Shown here: positions 31,123 through 35,567 of the stretch, in pieces
Numbering within the stretch: position 1 is the first letter of the stretch
How the letters are laid out: each line of letters starts with the position of its first letter
Source: a virus
Reading direction: 5' to 3' (one strand)
DNA length: 35,567 nt
IMG/VR virus record: IMGVR_UViG_3300038423_000124
Span: 1 to 35,567 of that record
The notes under the pieces: generated by a model
Seen by the model: the letters and a program-made list of their open reading frames with translations, nothing else
Told to the model about the DNA's origin: nothing
Database searches by the model: none
Made by a program: the position numbers and the translations under genes

Positions 31123-32061
31123 TTACCTTCTGCGGTCCCCCAGGAAATCGGCGTCCAGCAAGGTCTCACTCAATGAAAGGTCTTCGTATTCAGTCTTTTT
31201 CGATGCTGTCATGGCAAATTTCGAGGTTGCCGATGACTGTTTCTGAGTATACGGGGTCGAGGGTCCCACCCATTCCTCGGCGACTATGCTCCGTTTTGCG
31301 GCTCCGGGGAACGCCGGGGTCGCCACCCAGCTTGCCTCGACGAACTTCACGCCGCCGTTGACCATGGTCTTGTGCCCGCAAAGCTCGGCTATTCGACGCG
31401 GGACGCCGTCGTCGTCGGCCAGGAACGTACCCTTCTGAAAGGAAAGGTGGTTGCAGTACGTGTTGGCGTCGGTCACGCGGGTGCCGCAGTAGGAGCAGAT
31501 GACAAGGTCGGTCACGCACCCCATGGACAGGTAACGCACCCTGCCCTCGCGGATGTCGCTGACCAAGCGCTCGTGGGTGACGTCGGTCGCCACGAGGATG
31601 TCGCAGTAGTAGACCCAGATCGAGCCGCCCTCCGCGACGTTCACCTTGCGCAGCACGGCGTCGAGGATGTGCCCCTTCGCGTACTTGCTGTTCTGGAAAT
31701 GCTCGACGAAGTTGAAGGCCCCGACGAAGGTGCGGTAGCTCAGTCTCAAAACCTCGTTGGTCCACGCGTCGTCGTTGTTGTTGACGAGGTGGCTGGTTTC
31801 GGGCTTGATCAGGTAGTCGAACGGCTCTTCCTCCGTCATCACCGACGACATGATCGTCACGTGCGACAACAGGTACTTCGAAGAATCAGCCGCCATTTTC
31901 CGCCGCGCTGCGGCGGCGGAGCCGCTCGCGGTCTTGCAGAACGGGTGGTCCCCGTCGATGTCGCAGCCACGGAACGCACGGTTGCCATACCACCTCTCCC
32001 AGTCCCCCGGCTTGAGGATCGGCTCGTTCAGCGGCGCGTTGGCTACCTTCTTGAAGGACAT
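31123..32061 (-). CDS. Prohead maturation protease with zinc-knuckle insertion (312 aa)
   Basis: The protein resembles prohead serine proteases of large phages: S-Y-R-T-F-V-G-A-F-N-F-V-E-H (His ~120), a G-H-I-L-D-A-V strand, V-A-T-D then R-L-V-S-D-I-R-E-G, and R-Y-L-S-M-G-C with a probable catalytic Ser near 178. Immediately after this lies C-S-Y-C-G ... Y-C-N-H-L (residues ~187-202), a likely zinc site inserted in the fold. F-V-E-A-S-W-V-A-T-P-A-F-P-G-A follows, typical of the family. The C-terminal ~50 residues contain K-K-T-E-Y-E-D and may be self-cleaved. It should process scaffold and capsid proteins. The ATG is one base after the upstream stop. Confidence 0.8.
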   Translation of the reverse strand: MSFKKVANAPLNEPILKPGDWERWYGNRAFRGCDIDGDHPFCKTASGSAAAARRKMAADSSKYLLSHVTIMSSVMTEEEPFDYLIKPETSHLVNNNDDAWTNEVLRLSYRTFVGAFNFVEHFQNSKYAKGHILDAVLRKVNVAEGGSIWVYYCDILVATDVTHERLVSDIREGRVRYLSMGCVTDLVICSYCGTRVTDANTYCNHLSFQKGTFLADDDGVPRRIAELCGHKTMVNGGVKFVEASWVATPAFPGAAKRSIVAEEWVGPSTPYTQKQSSATSKFAMTASKKTEYEDLSLSETLLDADFLGDRRR

Positions 32062-32062
32062 C

Positions 32063-35000
32063 TCACCCTCTACCTATCCGCTCGGAAGCCCACTTTTCTA
32101 CCGTTTCGCCCACGTGCTGTCCGTTGACGTAGGTGTCCTCGGTGACGACGCCGCCCTCGTCGATGCAGAATCGAGCGACCGTTCCGGGGTACTTGGCAGA
32201 GATACTTTCCGCATAGCGCACCGCTTTTGCGGCGTCGTCGAATTCGACCTCATCGCCGAGGAACTGGACGTATACTTTGCCCTCGTCGAGCACATCGGTA
32301 ATCTCGGGGATTTCCTCGCTCGACGCATCCTTGCCCTCAAGCCCCTCAGTCTCCTCGTCAGTGAAGTCATGCACCCGTTTGTACGGGTAGCCGTAGAACT
32401 CGGCGGTGTACTCCTCGCCCACCATGTCCCAGAGCGCATCCATCGAAATACCGCGATCCTGCGCTTCCTGTCGGAGGTAGTCTTCCTGCATGAAAAAGCG
32501 CTTCGCCTCATCCTCGGCTTCGCTGACCTGTTCGAGAAAATATTCCTCATCCTCGTCCGCATCCTGCTGCGTGTACTCGGCGGTCTTGCTAGCGACCACA
32601 CCATCGGGGTTGATGCGCGGGTCGATCTGCGGGAGATGCTTTTTCTTTTTCGGATTCAACGATTCCACCACGCCCTGCATGGTGTCCTTTGTGAGCAAGT
32701 CCTGCTCCTGCTGGTCGAGGTGCTCTTTCATGTCGTCGCGTGGCGGTAGCTTCGTTGGCGTCTCGTGCATCTCGACGAGTCCCTTTTTGCGGAGTAGGCT
32801 CGACACCGGGCGGTACACGCCGGGCTGCGAGGGGTCCTGAACGTAGTTTCCGCTCGGCGGGGGCGCAGCTTCCTGCTGGCGGCGCTGCGGGCGGGTCTTC
32901 CAACTGTAGCGTCCGCGCACGTCTTCAAGGTCTTCCGCGAATTCGAGAATGTCCACGCCTTCCTTCCATGTCACATTGTTCGCGAGCATGTAATCGGTGT
33001 ACCTCTCGATCTCGTCCATGCCGTACCAGCCGATCCAGAGTCCGTTCCAGATCGTGTAGTCGGGCTTCGTCTTCTGCTCCTCATAGCTGATGGCAGCGTT
33101 ACCGGCTGGCCTCTCCATCTTCACGAGGTCCTCCGGCGACACATACTTATTCTCCTTCTTCCACTGTTCCCTCTCCTCATCGCCCACGCCGGATGCACGC
33201 TCGCGGAGCGTGTCCGTGAGAACCTTCTCGTAGCCGGGGTCCCGCGTGACGAGGCGCTGCTCGCCCTCGGGCCAGTAGCACTGGGGGTCCTGCTGGAAAA
33301 TCGTGAACGGTTTTTGCTTGCGCTCGTCGGGCGTTTGCCTGACCCGCCCTAGCGCGTCTTCTTCGCCCGTTTCTTTTTCTTCCTCCGGCACCTCGCGGTT
33401 GTCCTTGAGGCGCTGCTGGCAAGCCTCGTTAATGGTCACGAGGTAGCCGTCGAGCATGTTCTGGTTCTGCGCCCAGAGCGCGGGGGCTTCCTGGTACCGC
33501 GCGAGGAGAACCTGCTCAAGCTCGGGCCAGCGCCCCTTGATCACCTGCTTGACGTAGTTGGCGACGCGCTTGTCCAGGCGGCTGCGTTCGCCCCACCGCT
33601 GTGAGGTGCTCGGCTTGTATTCCCCGTGCCCGTATCCTTTGCTGTTTTCTGTGTTCTTGGCGTAGCTGAGCACCTTCTGCTCGTACTCGGGCCAACGCCC
33701 CTTGATGACCTTTATGGAATAGTCAAGCGGTAGGTCGGTGTAGTGCCGGTAGCGCTGGCGACCCTTGCTTTCCTGCGCGTCCTTCTGACCGGAGAGAATC
33801 TTCTCCTCAAGCTCTGGCATACGAGCGTGCAGTGTGTCGGCGGCGTAGTTGATGAGCGCCGCGAGGTTGTTGGCTTCAAGGGCAGACCTCTGGAAGTCGT
33901 CCCAACTCTTACCTTGGAAGAACGCCTCGGAATACCTACGCGCCTCGCCGGGGTTGCCGACGATCATACACTCCTCCGGGTTGAGCCTGCCGTTCTTCTT
34001 ACGCTTGAGTCCGGGGATGGCAGACCACGGCTGCTTCAGCACCCTGATGGCGTACTCCGCCGCGCCGTAGCCGGATGCCAAGCCGGGCTTCGCTTTCAAA
34101 AGCTTCGCTTCAAATTCGGGCCAACGTGAACGGCGACCGCGTGCGGCGTAATCAAGCGCCATACGCATCTGTTCCATATTGCGCGTCTGAAGGAAAAGTT
34201 TTTCAAGGAGATAAGGTTCCAACTCGGGCCAAGGCCCCTTGATGAACTTGGATGCGTAGTCAATCGCTTCTTTGTCTACCCTGCCGCGTGCCTTGACTTT
34301 GTCAAAAAGAGCCACAGCCAGCGGTTCCCACGGCTGTCCGGGGTGAAACAGCGCCCCGTACTTCAGCAATAGATTCGTGTTGACGTGTGCAGCGACAAGC
34401 TGCGCCTCAAGCTCGGGCGGGAGCGCCTTCCCTGTGGCGAGGGCGTGGCGCACCTGCATAGTGAACTTCTTGCCTTGGGGTTCACCATAGCGGGTGCGGT
34501 AGCTGTAGCCGCGATCTCTGTCTCCGGCAGGATTCCACGGTTTGCTAGGTTCCTGCGGTTCTTCCGGGCCTTCCGGTTCTTGCGGTTCCACTGGTCGAGT
34601 TTTGTATTCTCCGCTAACAGGGTCGTAGCGGTTCCGCCACCATTCATCGTACTCTTTCTGATAGGCGTCATGCTGCTTTTGCCACTCTTGATATTGTGGT
34701 GTAGCCTGAAACGCCTTTTGCTTGTCCTGCCATTCGGCGTGGTCTTTTTGGTACTGGTCAAACTTTCCCTGCCACTCGGCGAGTTCCTTGTTGTACTCGG
34801 CAATCTGCTGGTCAAACTGAGTGTTGTGCTCAACTTCCTTCTGCGACTCCTCGCCCAGAATCTTCGCGACAGCATCCGGGTCGGAGACGTTCTCAGTGAC
34901 CCACTCCCGTACTTTCGGTTCCTTCTCGGCAAGCAATCCGAGAGCCTTGGCAAGCGACGGGTCGGCGAGAAACTTTTCGCTCCTGCTGTAGCTGTTCTCG

Positions 35001-35567
35001 CCCGTGACGGACTCAAGCATGCACACGTCCGCCCGGTTCATAAACTGGTTGGACTCCGGGTGAAGCTGCGCCACGGCGGAGCCTGCGTCGAAGAATATGT
35101 AGAGTGGCCCATCAGCTAGGTAGTGCGCAGCCATCGTGTTGCCGGGAGGGGCGGTACACCAGTTGGTGCCGCTGCCAAGCTCCATAGCCGCCTTCGGCTC
35201 GGTAACCTTGTAGATCGTGATGTCGCCCTGCTTGACGACGATCTCCGCGCCCTGCCTCACCCTCTCGCGCTTCTCTTCCTTCTTGCTGCCCATACCCGCG
35301 ACCGTCGCCTGCTCAAGCGTCTCAAACAGCTTCGGCGGGTCGTACTGCTGGATGTCCTTGCTGAAGGTGAAAGCCGGGGACTTTTTGAGCTTCTGGAATA
35401 TCCCAAGCTGCTCCGTCAGCTTCGCGGCATCTTCCGGCAGTTTGAACGCGCCCTTCGCAAGGTGCTTCGCTAGCCATGCCACGTAATCGGTCTGGTTCGG
35501 GCTTGGGTCTGCCTTGATGCACTCCTCAATCTGCTCGGGAGTCAGCTTGAACTGCTTCTGGAGAAGC
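32063..35567 (-). CDS. Large W-P-E repeat protein, N-terminus beyond window (at least 1167 aa)
   Basis: The frame is open through the right edge; a GTG at 35482 is possible, but the codons upstream read as protein (A-D-P-S-P-N-Q-T-D-Y), so the gene very likely starts outside. Visible parts, numbered from the edge: a globular N-terminus with G-S-G-T-N-W-C-T-A (~120) of a type common in large phage proteins; a Trp/Gln/Glu-rich coiled coil (~240-300); at least five helical repeats with a W-P-E-(L/Y/F)-E core (~440-690), two of them reading V-I-K-G-R-W-P-E; then acidic and Pro-rich linkers, an A-S-K-T-A-E-Y-T-Q motif, and a small C-terminal beta domain. It is adjacent to the protease. A virion role is inferred; the function is unknown. 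Confidence 0.85.
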   Translation of the reverse strand, partial: LLQKQFKLTPEQIEECIKADPSPNQTDYVAWLAKHLAKGAFKLPEDAAKLTEQLGIFQKLKKSPAFTFSKDIQQYDPPKLFETLEQATVAGMGSKKEEKRERVRQGAEIVVKQGDITIYKVTEPKAAMELGSGTNWCTAPPGNTMAAHYLADGPLYIFFDAGSAVAQLHPESNQFMNRADVCMLESVTGENSYSRSEKFLADPSLAKALGLLAEKEPKVREWVTENVSDPDAVAKILGEESQKEVEHNTQFDQQIAEYNKELAEWQGKFDQYQKDHAEWQDKQKAFQATPQYQEWQKQHDAYQKEYDEWWRNRYDPVSGEYKTRPVEPQEPEGPEEPQEPSKPWNPAGDRDRGYSYRTRYGEPQGKKFTMQVRHALATGKALPPELEAQLVAAHVNTNLLLKYGALFHPGQPWEPLAVALFDKVKARGRVDKEAIDYASKFIKGPWPELEPYLLEKLFLQTRNMEQMRMALDYAARGRRSRWPEFEAKLLKAKPGLASGYGAAEYAIRVLKQPWSAIPGLKRKKNGRLNPEECMIVGNPGEARRYSEAFFQGKSWDDFQRSALEANNLAALINYAADTLHARMPELEEKILSGQKDAQESKGRQRYRHYTDLPLDYSIKVIKGRWPEYEQKVLSYAKNTENSKGYGHGEYKPSTSQRWGERSRLDKRVANYVKQVIKGRWPELEQVLLARYQEAPALWAQNQNMLDGYLVTINEACQQRLKDNREVPEEEKETGEEDALGRVRQTPDERKQKPFTIFQQDPQCYWPEGEQRLVTRDPGYEKVLTDTLRERASGVGDEEREQWKKENKYVSPEDLVKMERPAGNAAISYEEQKTKPDYTIWNGLWIGWYGMDEIERYTDYMLANNVTWKEGVDILEFAEDLEDVRGRYSWKTRPQRRQQEAAPPPSGNYVQDPSQPGVYRPVSSLLRKKGLVEMHETPTKLPPRDDMKEHLDQQEQDLLTKDTMQGVVESLNPKKKKHLPQIDPRINPDGVVASKTAEYTQQDADEDEEYFLEQVSEAEDEAKRFFMQEDYLRQEAQDRGISMDALWDMVGEEYTAEFYGYPYKRVHDFTDEETEGLEGKDASSEEIPEITDVLDEGKVYVQFLGDEVEFDDAAKAVRYAESISAKYPGTVARFCIDEGGVVTEDTYVNGQHVGETVEKWASERIGRG

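Noticed and set aside
1-35567. Alternative genetic code with TAG as sense codon
   Set aside because: TAG ends several independent genes at sensible places, and no other long frame is broken by TAG; only the site at 30432 is suspicious.

Overview
The window looks like part of a large, GC-rich tailed bacteriophage (Caudoviricetes) genome, or a prophage or metagenomic phage contig. The evidence is a head-morphogenesis block (prohead protease, acidic scaffold-like proteins, small decoration-like protein, HK97-type major capsid protein), many beta-rich virion proteins, very large multi-domain proteins, tight packing with ATGA/TGATG overlaps, and an exceptional load of homing endonucleases. A lipoprotein signal peptide and an LpxH-like phosphoesterase hint at a Gram-negative host, but nothing fixes the host.

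Layout. Most genes lie on the minus strand and are transcribed right to left. From the right edge: a >1160-residue repeat protein cut by the window edge, the prohead protease (31123-32061), two acidic scaffold-like ORFs in one frame separated by a single TAG (28854-31115), a terminator, a plus-strand GIY-YIG gene, a decoration-like protein and the major capsid protein (26428-27997), a terminator, an HNH gene, a small protein, another HNH gene, a SWIM/HExxH protein, three beta-rich virion proteins (21251-23084), a small ORF, a GIY-YIG gene, a giant 1549-residue zinc-ribbon protein (15613-20262), a 332-residue repeat protein, and a 200-codon frame with no normal start codon (14013-14615).

The middle is accessory-like: a plus-strand D12-type adenine methylase (13253-14077), a compact minus-strand operon ending in an LpxH-like phosphoesterase (11124-13118), and a plus-strand block (7715-11182) with a virion protein, a GIY-YIG gene, an HTH protein and a small Cys/His protein. 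The left part returns to the minus strand: an endonuclease VII-like HNH gene, a structured intergenic element (6959-7059), an FnIII-like virion protein, a zinc-cluster protein, a 28-residue membrane peptide, a helical protein, an HNH gene that seems to have replaced its neighbour's C-terminus, and a long protein running off the left edge.

The most interesting signals are: seven free-standing endonuclease genes of several families in 35 kb; ribosome-binding-site hairpins on two of them; two candidate recoding events in virion genes (an in-frame TAG and a frame without a start next to A6GG); a pseudoknot-capable intergenic RNA with competing pairings; and a recurrent Lys-Thr-Ala tripeptide in virion proteins, often beside cysteine clusters, which may be a maturation-protease site. 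No intergenic stretch exceeds 300 bases. No tRNA, rRNA or CRISPR array was seen.
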